This document shows positions 33,276 through 42,208 of a stretch of DNA of 64,000 nt, piece by piece. The notes beneath the pieces were generated by a model. That model was given only the letters and a program-made list of their open reading frames with translations, ran no database searches and was not told where the DNA came from. Position numbers and translations under genes: made by a program. Within the stretch, counting starts at the first letter, position 1, and every line of letters begins with the position of its first letter. The DNA is from Methylorubrum extorquens. GTDB taxonomy: Bacteria > Pseudomonadota > Alphaproteobacteria > Rhizobiales > Beijerinckiaceae. The stretch covers positions 1 to 64,000 of the forward strand of contig NZ_JALJXF010000002.1 in the NCBI RefSeq assembly GCF_024169925.1. The letters run 5' to 3'.

Positions 33276-34294
33276 GCCGGGTTCGCCTGCCCGCAATCGG
33301 GGGCTTGAGCGCCGTTGTCGTGGCGATCGGCGTCGTCGCTCCGGCTCAGGCCCAGACCTGCTTCGGGGTCGAGCACCGTGTGAACCTGCAGACCTCCGCT
33401 CTGACCACGGCGATCACCGGCGCGATCACCACCACCGAGGCCGCCCTGGTCGCCCAGGAGATCGCCGAGCGGGCGCGGCTCCTGTCCGCCATCAAGGTCT
33501 TGACCGCGCAGTCCGCGGCCGGTTCGGACCAGGTCTCGAACGGCTTTCGCGCGTCCAGCGAGGCGCTGGTCACCACCGTCGTCACCCAGGAGCAGCGCCA
33601 GGCCGTGGCGCTCGCTGCCCACCGCTACGGCTCGGTCGGCTACGATCCGTGCGGCTCGAACACCAAGGCGCAAGGCCTCTACACGGCGATGACGGGCTCC
33701 GCCGCCGTCCGCCGGCAGATCGTCACGCCCGTTCGCGCTCAGCCCGGCCGCTACGCCGACCCGAAGGACTGGGTCGCCGACGTGAAGACCGGTGACGCTC
33801 CCGACGGGGCCGCGCTCTACAGCGGCGACACCGCGGCCGCCTCGAAGTTCATCAACACCGTCGTCGGTCCGCCCGATCCCCAGCCGCGCAACACGGCCGG
33901 CACCGCCACCAACGACCTCGACCGGCTCCAGAAGACCGGCCGCGACACTTACCGCTCGATGACGGCCAGCGTGCTCGCCGACATCGCCGCCGACTACCGG
34001 GCCGACGGCCCGATCGCGCAGGCGCGGGCCCTTTCGAGCCACTGGCAGGGCAACGACGGCGGCGCAGCGTGGGCGGCCGGGGTCGCGGGCCAGCACGACC
34101 GCGGCATCATCCAGGACGCCGTGCGGATGGAGGCGGCCAACCTCGCCCTCCTCGCCCACCAGATCAAGCGGGGCATGCGCACCGAGGCCACCGCCGCGGC
34201 GCTGCTCCTCGCCATGGTCAACGCCCGCATCTCCAACAGCGTGCCCAGGCCCGGTCGCGGGCTCTCCACTCCAGCGAGCTTCCGGACGCCATGA
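33272..34294 (+). CDS. Secreted T4SS-associated protein, paralogue 2 of 3
   Basis: 340 residues, GTG start at 33272 in a GTGA overlap. Signal peptide: GLSAVVVAIGVVAPAQAQ. Mature start TCFGVEHRVNLQTSALTTAI; the shared core is LLSAIKVLTAQSAAGSDQVS with SEALVTTVVTQEQRQAVALA, YGSVGYDPCG. The C-terminal half (RDTYRSMTASVLADIAADYR; QHDRGIIQDAVRMEAANLAL; LAHQIKRGMRTEATAAALLL) is closely similar in pattern to the C-terminus of paralogue 3 (GLLIELTRMRSMSLALRQQL). Tandem duplication followed by divergence is the simplest explanation. Confidence 0.65.
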   Translation: MSRVRLPAIGGLSAVVVAIGVVAPAQAQTCFGVEHRVNLQTSALTTAITGAITTTEAALVAQEIAERARLLSAIKVLTAQSAAGSDQVSNGFRASSEALVTTVVTQEQRQAVALAAHRYGSVGYDPCGSNTKAQGLYTAMTGSAAVRRQIVTPVRAQPGRYADPKDWVADVKTGDAPDGAALYSGDTAAASKFINTVVGPPDPQPRNTAGTATNDLDRLQKTGRDTYRSMTASVLADIAADYRADGPIAQARALSSHWQGNDGGAAWAAGVAGQHDRGIIQDAVRMEAANLALLAHQIKRGMRTEATAAALLLAMVNARISNSVPRPGRGLSTPASFRTP

Positions 34295-35286
34295 AGCAGC
34301 TTCTCCTCGCCGCGTCCGTCGCGGCCTACGTCTGCGCCCTCGCATCCCCCGCGGCGGCTCAGGTCTGCGGCGTCTTCGATCCGCTCTGGATCGCCGGCCA
34401 CAACACCGCCAACGCCACCCTGACCGCCCGGGTGACCACCATGGGCACCAACATCGCCACGCAGCGCAGCTTGACGCTGGAGATGCTGCTCTCGGCGATG
34501 AAGGTCCAGACGGCGCAGACCTCGACCAACGGCGAGCGCGAGGTGAACCTCGTCAGCAATACCCAGCAGGCCGTCGCATCGACCCTGTCCCAGGTCGCCC
34601 AGCGCCGCGCCCTCGTCGACGCTCGCGAGCAATACGCGATCGACACCGGACAGGGCGTGAACGCCTGCGGCGCGATCGACCTGATGAACGCGACCAACCG
34701 CGCCATGGGCAACGTCACCATGAGCGGCCGGGAGACCTATCGCGGCCTCGACGTGGCGCCGGGCAAGAACGTTCCGCTCCAGCAGGCGACCCGCGACCGA
34801 CTCCAGGATCCGACCAAGACGGATGCCGGAGTGCTCTTCGATCCCTCCGCCAGCGACGACGACCGCAAGGTAGTGATCCAGGCGATGGCCGGCCTGCCGA
34901 TGCCCAAGCCCACGGCCGCGATGCCGGGCTCGGAAGCCGACTTGATGATGCTGCGTGCCCGCCGGGTCGAGGCCCTACGCTCCCCCGCTCTCGTCTCGCT
35001 CAGCGCCGTGCGGGCGATGTCGATCGCCGAGGGCCACGAGGTCGGCAGCGCCGCCCCGTCCCCGCTCGCGCAGCTCGAAGCACTCATCGGCCAGTACGGC
35101 GGCGGGTCCCAGTACGAGGCGTGGTCGGCCGGGCTCGCGGGCCAGTCCGAGCATGGCTTGCTCATCGAGCTCACCCGCATGCGCTCGATGTCGCTGGCCC
35201 TGCGCCAGCAGCTCATCGAGCAGCAGGCGCGCACCTCGGCCGTGTTCGGCACCATCCTGGCCACTCAGGCCGGCGGCAACCTCTAG
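34291..35286 (+). CDS. Secreted T4SS-associated protein, paralogue 3 of 3
   Basis: 331 residues from ATG at 34291 in an ATGA overlap. Signal peptide: LLLAASVAAYVCALASPAAA. Mature start QVCGVFDPLWIAGHNTANAT; shared core LEMLLSAMKVQTAQTSTNGE, TQQAVASTLSQVAQRRALVD, YAIDTGQGVNACG. The C-terminus has EHGLLIELTRMRSMSLALRQ and a final ATQAGGNL. It stops immediately before the dotA start. Its Cys pair (VCG ... NACG) would suit the DsbC-like protein encoded in the other block. Confidence 0.65.
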   Translation: MKQLLLAASVAAYVCALASPAAAQVCGVFDPLWIAGHNTANATLTARVTTMGTNIATQRSLTLEMLLSAMKVQTAQTSTNGEREVNLVSNTQQAVASTLSQVAQRRALVDAREQYAIDTGQGVNACGAIDLMNATNRAMGNVTMSGRETYRGLDVAPGKNVPLQQATRDRLQDPTKTDAGVLFDPSASDDDRKVVIQAMAGLPMPKPTAAMPGSEADLMMLRARRVEALRSPALVSLSAVRAMSIAEGHEVGSAAPSPLAQLEALIGQYGGGSQYEAWSAGLAGQSEHGLLIELTRMRSMSLALRQQLIEQQARTSAVFGTILATQAGGNL

Positions 35287-37539
35287 GTGCTTCCCATGCT
35301 TCGCAGAATCGCCGCCGGTGCCGGCAGCCTTGGCCTCGTCGCCGCTGCGACCGCCGCCCAGGCCCAGACCACGGGGCGGGAGATCTTCACGCCGGTCCAG
35401 AACGACCTCGCGCTGGTCAACCTGCGCAAGCTCCTCGGCTGCGTCGTCGACGGCGTGTGGACCGCCGCCACATGCACCGACGACCGGCCGCTCACGGTCG
35501 CGCTCGGCTACTTCAACGGCGCCTGCCTGATCATCGCCACGATCCTCGCCTGCTATCTGCTCTACTCGATGGTCGCCGATACGGCGAACGACGGCCAGGC
35601 GTTCGGGCGCGGATCGAGCGCCAAGTACACCCTCCTGCGGGTCATCACCGGCGCGATCCTCAGCCTGCCGATCAAGTCCGGTCTGTCGCTGGTGCAGATC
35701 CTGGTGGTGCAACTCGCCGTCTGGGGATCCGGGTTCGGCGACACCCTCTGGACCCGCGTCGCCGGTACCCAGCTCAACGGCATGTACGGAACGCTTACCC
35801 AACCGACCCAGGCGCTCGGCGACTTCGCCTTGCGGGGTAAGCTCGCCAAGGTGCTGGAAGGGCGCCTCTACGGCCACGTCTGCGCTCAGTCGTTGCAGCA
35901 ATACGCCAACAACGTCTCAGGACGCGATAATGCTGCTTCGATCGTCTCACGAACCGTTGTCGATAGGGGCAGCTTCGGATCATGGAGCCCGAAAACGACA
36001 ACATATTACTTTGCCGACAGTAATGGGTATTTTCGCAGATCAAATAATCTCTGCGGTTCGGTGGTCTACGAGCATCAGAAAATCAACGCAAACATTGCCG
36101 ACACGAAGGACGCCACTACGACATCGATCCTCATTGCCCTGGCCGAGCAGCAGAGCCAGCGCGCGTTTCAGGCGGCGATCAACAGCCTCGACGGAGCAGC
36201 CAGCGGGATTGCCACGACCATCATGTCCGGCAGCCGCGACGACGAGGACATCCAGACCCGCATCAAGGCAGCGGTCGACGCAGCCTATGACAGCGTCAGC
36301 CAGAGTCTGACCCAGAGCAACAACGCCCAGCTCGACAGGGCGCTTCGCGACTACCTCACGAACGCCACCGACAACGGCTGGCTCTCGGCCGCCATGTGGC
36401 AGCGCTCGATGAGCCTCGTCCAAGCCAAGCTCCTAGCCGCTTCGGCTGGGCCGAGCGCTTCGATCACGGCCGTTCCCCCGGCCGCAATCCACACTTACAT
36501 GCCCTCTCTCGGCCACAGCGCCTTCTGGCCCCTTGCCCAGGAGGCGCAGCGCAACGTGACTTACGTGGGGACGTTCAGCGGCTTCGTTGCCGCCCAGGGC
36601 ACGGGCAGCGTCGCGCGCATCGCCAGCGACGACCCGGCCGCGCAGGCAGACGCGCCCAGCCAATTCGCCAGGGCGCTCTCAGCCATCTACTCGGGCGTGC
36701 TCAACGTCATCAGTCGTCCGGAAACAGGGACGTGGAAGGACCCAATCCTCGAAGTGCAGGAGATCGGACAAAGTATTGCGAACTGGGGTATTGTGGCGAC
36801 GGGGGCCGGTGTCAGCTCGGATTTCGTTGGCTGGGGATTGGGTTTTATTAAGCATCCGGCCGTGCAGCTCGGGCAACAACTCGCCGAAACGGCTTCCGGT
36901 TTCTTTTACTTCCTCGGCACCATTCTGTTTGCGGCTGCTTTCATGCTGGTTGGCCTCGTGCCGTTCGTGGTCATCGTCCACTTCCTGATGGGCACTTTCA
37001 ATTGGTTCCTCGTCGTCGCCGAGGCGATGATAGCGGTGCCGATCTGGCTTCTCACCAAGTTCATGCCCGCCCGCTCCGATAGCTTCGTCGGCAACAGCGG
37101 TCAGGGCTATATGTTCTTCCTCGGCATCCTGCTCCGGCCGCCCCTGATCGTGATCGGCCTGCTCGTCTCTCTGCTGCTGATGCGGTTGGGCCTCGACATC
37201 ACCCACATCTTCTTCCGCGGAGCCCTCGCGATGCTGTCGCCCGACGGCACCATCGCCTACGCGATGGTCGGGACCGCTGGGCTGTTCGTGTACGCGGTCA
37301 TCCTGTTCTCGATCGTGATGATGTCCGCCGGGCAGATCAGCGCCCTGCCCGAAACCGTGCTCTCGTGGATCGGGGGGCAGATCGAGCGCCGCACCGGCAA
37401 CACTGCAGCGGTCGGAGCAGCCGCGATCGTCATGCCGCGCTCGCCCACCCAGGTCCCGACCCAGTCGAGCGGCCGGATGGTCAAGGATGGCCGGAGCAAC
37501 GCCCAGACCATGCTCTCGAAGATGCGCGGATGGGAGTAG
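35287..37539 (+). CDS. dotA: DotA/TraY polytopic membrane protein
   Basis: 750 residues; GTG at 35287 or ATG at 35296. A signal-like N-terminus (GSLGLVAAATAAQAQ) precedes ALGYFNGACLIIATILACYL, RVITGAILSLPIKSGLSLVQ and DTLW, a hallmark start of DotA/TraY proteins. A long periplasmic region (~residues 150-500) is followed by C-terminal membrane helices (FLGTILFAAAFMLVGLVPFV, MGTFNWFLVVAEAMIAVPIW, LGILLRPPLIVIGLLVSLLL, GTAGLFVYAVILFSIVMMSA). DotA/TraY is required for transfer in I-type systems. Bases 35930-36070 are locally AT-rich. The next gene begins three bases downstream. Confidence 0.92.
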   Translation: MLPMLRRIAAGAGSLGLVAAATAAQAQTTGREIFTPVQNDLALVNLRKLLGCVVDGVWTAATCTDDRPLTVALGYFNGACLIIATILACYLLYSMVADTANDGQAFGRGSSAKYTLLRVITGAILSLPIKSGLSLVQILVVQLAVWGSGFGDTLWTRVAGTQLNGMYGTLTQPTQALGDFALRGKLAKVLEGRLYGHVCAQSLQQYANNVSGRDNAASIVSRTVVDRGSFGSWSPKTTTYYFADSNGYFRRSNNLCGSVVYEHQKINANIADTKDATTTSILIALAEQQSQRAFQAAINSLDGAASGIATTIMSGSRDDEDIQTRIKAAVDAAYDSVSQSLTQSNNAQLDRALRDYLTNATDNGWLSAAMWQRSMSLVQAKLLAASAGPSASITAVPPAAIHTYMPSLGHSAFWPLAQEAQRNVTYVGTFSGFVAAQGTGSVARIASDDPAAQADAPSQFARALSAIYSGVLNVISRPETGTWKDPILEVQEIGQSIANWGIVATGAGVSSDFVGWGLGFIKHPAVQLGQQLAETASGFFYFLGTILFAAAFMLVGLVPFVVIVHFLMGTFNWFLVVAEAMIAVPIWLLTKFMPARSDSFVGNSGQGYMFFLGILLRPPLIVIGLLVSLLLMRLGLDITHIFFRGALAMLSPDGTIAYAMVGTAGLFVYAVILFSIVMMSAGQISALPETVLSWIGGQIERRTGNTAAVGAAAIVMPRSPTQVPTQSSGRMVKDGRSNAQTMLSKMRGWE

Positions 37540-37542
37540 GCG

Positions 37543-38871
37543 ATGAACGACGCCACTCCCAAGGAAGTCGCGACGCATTTCGGGATCGCGGTCGCCTTCG
37601 CCTTCTCGGCGATCGCCGCACCGTTCGTCCCCGAAGCCATCCTGGCTTACGCGTGCTACCGCTACCTGCGCCACTTCACCTACGGCTGGCGCACTTGGCG
37701 GGCGCCGGCGCGTGTCCCGCTCCACCTCGGCCGGCGCGGCTACCGCGACGAGACCACCCGCCGGCGCGGCGACGCCACCTGGCCGGTCGGCCTTGCAGCA
37801 ACCGGCCAGGTCTGGCTTCGCCGCGAGGATCTCGTGCAAGGCCTGTCTTTCAACGGCAATGATCCGCTTTGGCAGGAGCAGGCGATTTGCAGCCTCGTCC
37901 TCGGTTCCTGTATCAACCGTATGGGTGCCATCGTCGTACAGAGCGCCAAGCAGCCGATGCTGTCCGAGCGATTCGCTGAGGTGGCGAAGTCATACGGCCG
38001 GGACAACGAGATCTATTCCATCGATCTCGCGGCCGCGCCGCGGTCGCCGCTGCGGATCAGGTCTTCGACCCTGTCCGCCGCCATCGCAGATCTGGGGCTC
38101 GGGCCCGACGCTGGCGCCGTGAATCGGAAATTGATGCCGGTCATCGAGATGCTCGGCGCCCGCCACGGGAAGAACCCGCTGTCGCTCTACGAGGCGTTCA
38201 CCGACGAAGCCGCGCTCGGCCGTTTGGTCAACGGGGAGTACGAGATCGACCGCGAGGAGGTCAGCGCTGCACGCCTCTCCTCCTCGGATGGCGCCGCCCT
38301 CAGGGCAGCGATCAAACCGCTCAGGGAACTTAAGGAAGAGACGCGGGAGAACGGGCGAAAGGCGCTCGCTGTTCATGCTCGGGAGATCGCCAGCCTGACT
38401 ACCGTCTCACTTTCCGAGGGCTTCGATCTGCGCTCCGCCCTGTCCACGGCCGGACTGGTCTGCATCCGCCCGTCATCGGCACTCACCACCGCGCTCGTGA
38501 TCGCGCGGTGCGTCGAGGTTCTCGCGGAGGGTGATGCCGGGCACGCTGCGAACGCCCTCGTCCACGTCGTCTACCCAGAGGAGCTGTCGGGAGGCTCAGC
38601 ACGGCGCCTGCGCGCCGCTGCCATCGCGGGAGGAGCGGTCAGCAGCCTCTCCCTACCCGCAAGATCCGCGAATCACGTCTACAAGGCCACCCGGAACATC
38701 GGCGCCATCAGCATCCAGGAAAAGCCGATTGCCGCCCCTCTCGACGGCACACCTCTCGGCTGCAAGATCACGTCCGCGATCAAGGAGTGCCTATTCACGC
38801 TGGATATCCAGCTACCTAAAGCACCCAAGCTACAATCCGCGAATGTTCCAACAAATACAGATCAGCGTTAG
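37543..38871 (+). CDS. DotL/TrbC-like protein without Walker motifs (pseudo-coupling protein)
   Basis: 442 residues. N-terminal membrane helices (FGIAVAFAFSAIAAPFVPEA, ILAYACYRYLRHFTYGW) precede a soluble part whose layout follows a VirD4-class ATPase: LVQGLSFNGNDPLWQEQAIC sits where GTTGAGKT-type Walker A is expected, then INRMGAIVVQSAKQPMLSER, and FAEVAKSYGRDNEIYSIDL corresponds to the conserved strand after Walker A in T4CPs. Neither a P-loop nor a Walker B box is present. It follows dotA, as TrbC follows in IncI-related operons. I infer a degenerate DotL/TrbC homologue that may scaffold the channel while TraG does the ATP-dependent work. Other explanations are open. Confidence 0.5.
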   Translation: MNDATPKEVATHFGIAVAFAFSAIAAPFVPEAILAYACYRYLRHFTYGWRTWRAPARVPLHLGRRGYRDETTRRRGDATWPVGLAATGQVWLRREDLVQGLSFNGNDPLWQEQAICSLVLGSCINRMGAIVVQSAKQPMLSERFAEVAKSYGRDNEIYSIDLAAAPRSPLRIRSSTLSAAIADLGLGPDAGAVNRKLMPVIEMLGARHGKNPLSLYEAFTDEAALGRLVNGEYEIDREEVSAARLSSSDGAALRAAIKPLRELKEETRENGRKALAVHAREIASLTTVSLSEGFDLRSALSTAGLVCIRPSSALTTALVIARCVEVLAEGDAGHAANALVHVVYPEELSGGSARRLRAAAIAGGAVSSLSLPARSANHVYKATRNIGAISIQEKPIAAPLDGTPLGCKITSAIKECLFTLDIQLPKAPKLQSANVPTNTDQR

Positions 38872-39369
38872 AATACGATCGAATTACACCTGATAGGCGT
38901 TTCAGGTTGACAGCTTCCAGCTTGGTCACCGATGTGGCCTGTCACGACTCCCTTACGGAAGCCATCGCAATCCCTAGAGAAACCGCCGCCGCAGTCAGAC
39001 CCTGAAAAGCCATCGGCCCCCACCTCCCGGCAAGGAGATGAGGGCCGACTGACCGTCATAGGATTCGCGAGGGCTAAAAGCGCTCCTCACAAGCCAAAGA
39101 ATATCCCCGGGCCTCAAGCGAGAAGGCACACTTCTTGTGACCATTGAGGCCGTTCAGCATCCGGTAGCCTCCGTTATACGTGCGGTGATCGACGAAATCG
39201 CATGACCTGATCTGACCAAGTCGCTCCGGCCGCATGCGGAGACAGAAGCCATACGGCTCACCGTCTCAACAACTTCAGGGTTGACGCAATCAGCGCTCAT
39301 CCTTCAGCACTCCTGTTTCGTCTCTGATCCGATCGTCAGCTTTTGCCATAGAAGCGGTGCCGGTCATCG
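38872..39369. other. Intergenic region after the T4SS block
   Basis: About 500 bases. It contains the hairpin at 39013-39048. On the minus strand a frame ending at 39074 reads EPYGFCLRMRPERL, then CDFVDHRTYNGGYRMLNGLN and CAFSLEARGYSLACEERF. This is Cys/Tyr-rich and protein-like but lacks a proper start, with a stop just upstream. It may be the remnant of a small secreted-protein gene. Confidence 0.3.
39013..39048. terminator. Hairpin downstream of the plus-strand T4SS operon
   Basis: TCGGCCC (39013-39019) pairs with GGGCCGA (39042-39048), with an inner CACCTCC/GGAGATG near-match extending the stem. There is no T tract after it, so a terminator function is a positional inference. Confidence 0.35.
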
Positions 39370-39762
39370 TCAGCGCACGAGTTCAACCTTGACGCCGACT
39401 GCATCGTCAAGATCAGCCCAGGCTTGGTCAGCCGTGAGAGCGGTGAGGCGCTTCGACTTCGCCAGCGCCAAGCAGGCGCGGTCCCCGAATGAGAGACCGG
39501 CCTGCCGCGTGGCCTGACGAAGCGCACCGCCTTCGACGGCCTGCACGCGATCGAACTCGACCACCGTCAGGTGCAGGTGCTCGAGCGCGCGACCCACCGT
39601 CGCGACGGCCCCCCCACGCTCCACGAGCTTGGCCACGACCTCCGAGTAGTTGACCGCGGAGATGACCGATTCGGAGAGGGCTGCACGCACGCGGTCCTGT
39701 CCATCCTCCTGATTAAGCAGGCAGAGCAGGGCGGATGCGTCCAGAGCGTAATTGGCGGCCAC
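39370..39762 (-). CDS. vapC: VapC-family PIN-domain toxin
   Basis: 130 residues from a GTG at 39762, four bases after the antitoxin stop; the ORF can be extended into the antitoxin gene but MRKRPRSDF is not typical. PIN features: YALDASALLCLLNQEDG (first Asp), ISAVNYSEVVAKLVERGG (Glu), LSFGDRACLALAKSKRLTAL (Asp pair) and LTADQAWADLD. VapC toxins are metal-dependent ribonucleases, often cutting initiator or other tRNAs. All acidic residues expected for catalysis are present. Confidence 0.9.
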   Translation of the reverse strand: MAANYALDASALLCLLNQEDGQDRVRAALSESVISAVNYSEVVAKLVERGGAVATVGRALEHLHLTVVEFDRVQAVEGGALRQATRQAGLSFGDRACLALAKSKRLTALTADQAWADLDDAVGVKVELVR

Positions 39763-39766
39763 GAAG

Positions 39767-40015
39767 TCACTCCTTGGCCGCTTCCGCACGCCGGTCAGAG
39801 ATCAGCTCATCGACTATGCTGACCCCGTCGGTGACCAGACCGCGAACGAGCTTCTGGATCTCGGCAATGGCTGCATCGCGCGATCGGACCCGAAGCTCCC
39901 CATCGACCATCTCCATCACGACGGTATCACCGACCTGAAGCCCCATCTCGCGACGGAAGCTGGCAGGGATGACGAGTTTCCCTCCATCCACGATTTTGGT
40001 TGAGCGCGAATCCAT
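39767..40015 (-). CDS. vapB: AbrB/MazE-type antitoxin (VapB)
   Basis: 82 residues. STKIVDGGKLVIPASFRREM and GLQVGDTVVMEMVDGELRVR is the swapped-hairpin AbrB/SpoVT DNA-binding domain; the C-terminal helix (IQKLVRGLVTDGVSIVDELI) should occupy the VapC active site. The pair would be autoregulated by VapBC binding to the region upstream of 40015, where TGGTAT/ATACCA sequence (40015-40060) forms an inverted-repeat-like operator candidate. Confidence 0.88.
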   Translation of the reverse strand: MDSRSTKIVDGGKLVIPASFRREMGLQVGDTVVMEMVDGELRVRSRDAAIAEIQKLVRGLVTDGVSIVDELISDRRAEAAKE

Positions 40016-40192
40016 GGTATTCCTGCCGCTTGGGTAGCACAGTGGTATCTATACCAAAAAAGCTGGGGTGGCCAGAAATGCCGGTTATCACATGAAGTGA
40101 CGTTCATCCCCGAGTGTGATATTGCATCCGATAATAGGAGCTATCGCAGAAAATTTGTGGATCGTTAGGATTTGAACGGCTAAGCTCCCGCC

Positions 40193-41254
40193 ATGGAGCT
40201 TGACGCTGCCGAATCCGACTCCGGGCCGACGCCCCGCGCGTTTGCTGCACCGGTCCCGTTCGCCGACGCGCTGCCGCCCGGCCTCGACCTGCTGATCGAG
40301 CGGCTCGAGGAACACGCCCGCGCCGCACGCGGGGCTTTCGCCGACAACACGATGCGCGCCTTCGCCGCCGACAGCCGGATTTTTTCGGCATGGTGTGGGC
40401 AAGCGGGGAGGGCGATGCTGCCGGCCACCCCTGAAACCGTCGCCGCCTTCATCGACGCCCAGGCCGAGATCAAGGCGCGCGCCACCGTCGAGCGCTACCG
40501 CTCCTCGATCGCCGCCCTGCATCGTGCGGCCGGACTTTCGAACCCCTGTGCCGACGAGATCGTCCGGCTCGCGGTGAAGCGAATGAATCGGGCCAAGGGC
40601 CGACGCCAGGAACAGGCCGAGCCGCTCAACCGGGGAAGCATTGAGCGCATGCTTGATGTGAAGACGCCCGAGCGACGGCATCGGCGCGTGACCGAGGCGA
40701 AACGCGACGTGCCGCTGATCGCGCTGCGCAACGCTGCGCTGGTTGCCGTCGCCTACGACACCCTGCTGCGCCGCTCCGAACTCGTCTCATTATATATAGG
40801 GGATCTGCACAGGGGCGCCGATGGCTCCGGCACCGTACTGGTGCGGCGCTCGAAGGCCGACCAGGAAGGGGAGGGGGCTATCAAGTACCTCGCCCCCGAC
40901 ACCATGGCGCATGTAGACGCTTGGCTTGCGGCTGCTCAGCTGGTGAGCGGGCCGCTGTTCCGGCCGCTGAGCAAGGGTGGGCAGGTCGGCGCGGCCGCCC
41001 TTGGGGGAGGGGAGGTCGCGCGGGTGTTTCGCGATCTTGCCACAGCGGCCGGGCTGAAGCTTGCGCGACTCCCCTCCGGACACTCGACCCGGGTTGGGGC
41101 GACGCAGGACATGTTTGCGGCGGGATTCGAGCTGCTTGAGGTAATGCAGGCCGGCTCGTGGAAGACCCCGGCGATGCCGGCGCGCTATGGTGAGCGCCTG
41201 CGAGCCCATCGGGGAGCCGCGAGAAAGTTGGCGACTCTGCAGAACAGAGCATGA
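40193..41254 (+). CDS. Tyrosine recombinase/integrase
   Basis: 353 residues. N-terminal SAM-like core-binding domain (residues 30-140; ADNTMRAFAADSRIFSAWC, VAAFIDAQAEIKARATVERY) and a catalytic domain with YDTLLRRSELVSLYIGDL (first Arg), LVRRSKADQEGEG (Lys), GHSTRVGATQDM (His297-x-x-Arg300), GSWKT (Trp in place of the second His) and PARYGER (nucleophile Tyr near 335). It appears intact and is the type seen beside plasmid and genomic islands. It stands at the border between the transfer region and the TIR island, so it may have brought in the island or may resolve plasmid multimers; no att repeats could be matched by eye. Confidence 0.88.
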   Translation: MELDAAESDSGPTPRAFAAPVPFADALPPGLDLLIERLEEHARAARGAFADNTMRAFAADSRIFSAWCGQAGRAMLPATPETVAAFIDAQAEIKARATVERYRSSIAALHRAAGLSNPCADEIVRLAVKRMNRAKGRRQEQAEPLNRGSIERMLDVKTPERRHRRVTEAKRDVPLIALRNAALVAVAYDTLLRRSELVSLYIGDLHRGADGSGTVLVRRSKADQEGEGAIKYLAPDTMAHVDAWLAAAQLVSGPLFRPLSKGGQVGAAALGGGEVARVFRDLATAAGLKLARLPSGHSTRVGATQDMFAAGFELLEVMQAGSWKTPAMPARYGERLRAHRGAARKLATLQNRA

Positions 41255-41627
41255 CTCTCAGCGGCTGCCGTCGGCTGGCTGAATATGACCCAGAGCGGCC
41301 TCTAGAAACGTCTGCTTGTCGACGTGCTGGACCCTATGAGCCAGCGGCCGATCATAACTGGCGGCGAGCAATGTGCATCAAGGCGTTGGAGTAAAACCGC
41401 GTCAACCTGAATGCGATCAGCGAGTGCGTTGAGGCGAACGTGGCCATGCAACCCGATCTACCGGATCCTCGGGCGACCTTCCGCTTCAGGAGCGATCTCC
41501 CGCTAACTGGAGCGGAACCTCCGTTCTCCCGGGCACCCACCCAACAATGGATTGCTATCCAGCACGATTATGTTCTATATGTTCACGATATGTGCTGCGC
41601 CTACAGGCCGAGAATGGAGCGAGTTTG
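41255..41627. other. Intergenic region upstream of the TIR island
   Basis: 373 bases with no supported gene. Short frames on both strands lack motifs. It could contain promoter sequence for the ThsB-like gene and possible recombination remnants, but none is identifiable. Confidence 0.3.
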
Positions 41628-42107
41628 GTGGCGAAGAAATGCTTCCTTAGCTTTCACTATAAGCCCGACAACTGGCGGGTGCAGCAAGTCCGCAACATCG
41701 GCTCAATTGAGGAACAGCCGCTGCTCGACGCCAACAAGTGGGAGGAGATCAAGAAGAAGGGTGATCAAGCCATAAAGGATTGGATCGAATCCAACCTAAA
41801 GGGTAAAGAATGCCTTGTGGTTTTGGTTGGCGAAAAGACTGCAGATAGGCCCTGGGTCAAGTATGAAATCAAGGAAGCCTGGAAGAAAGGCCTCGGCGTT
41901 ACAGCCGTGTATATCCACGGCCTCAAAAACTCCGATGGTGTGCAGGGCACGAAGGGGAGAGATCCCTTTGTAGGACTTAGCGTGAGCGGCGAAACGATTG
42001 TCGGCACTACACACGATACGCCTTACTCCTCCAGCACGTACGTTTATGACCACATTAAGGAAAATATAGAGACTTGGGTCTCGGATGCAATTAAGGCGCG
42101 CAAGTAA
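41628..42107 (+). CDS. ThsB-like TIR-domain protein (DUF1863), solitary
   Basis: 159 residues from GTG at 41628, which has GGAG upstream; a longer frame from 41547 adds Cys-rich sequence that does not fit the family. KKCFLSFHYKPDNWRVQQVR is the DUF1863/ThsB start, followed by KWEEIKKKGDQAIKDWIESN, then ECLVVLVGEKTADRPWVKYE (candidate catalytic Glu near residue 80) and GLGVTAVYIHGLKNSDG. ThsB TIR enzymes of Thoeris turn NAD+ into a signal nucleotide after phage infection. No ThsA partner is adjacent; nearest neighbours are another ThsB-like gene (convergent) and the integrase. It is more AT-rich than the backbone. Confidence 0.82.
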   Translation: MAKKCFLSFHYKPDNWRVQQVRNIGSIEEQPLLDANKWEEIKKKGDQAIKDWIESNLKGKECLVVLVGEKTADRPWVKYEIKEAWKKGLGVTAVYIHGLKNSDGVQGTKGRDPFVGLSVSGETIVGTTHDTPYSSSTYVYDHIKENIETWVSDAIKARK

Positions 42108-42208
42108 AAAGTTTGTGCACTAACTAGCATTGGGCCTGATGCGCGGACTGATGCCAGAACAACGGTATCCGCGTGGGTGTTACTAGGTCAGCGCAGCACA
42201 GGCGTCAT

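Noticed and set aside
39074..39300. Minus-strand Cys/Tyr-rich frame as an intact gene
   Set aside because: Protein-like, but with an in-frame stop upstream and no usable start; kept only as a possible relic within the intergenic entry.
40193..41254. Relaxase or XerC/D-dif assignment for the recombinase
   Set aside because: Motifs are of a tyrosine recombinase, but the short length and missing dif-like 28-bp site do not support XerC/D; left as generic integrase.
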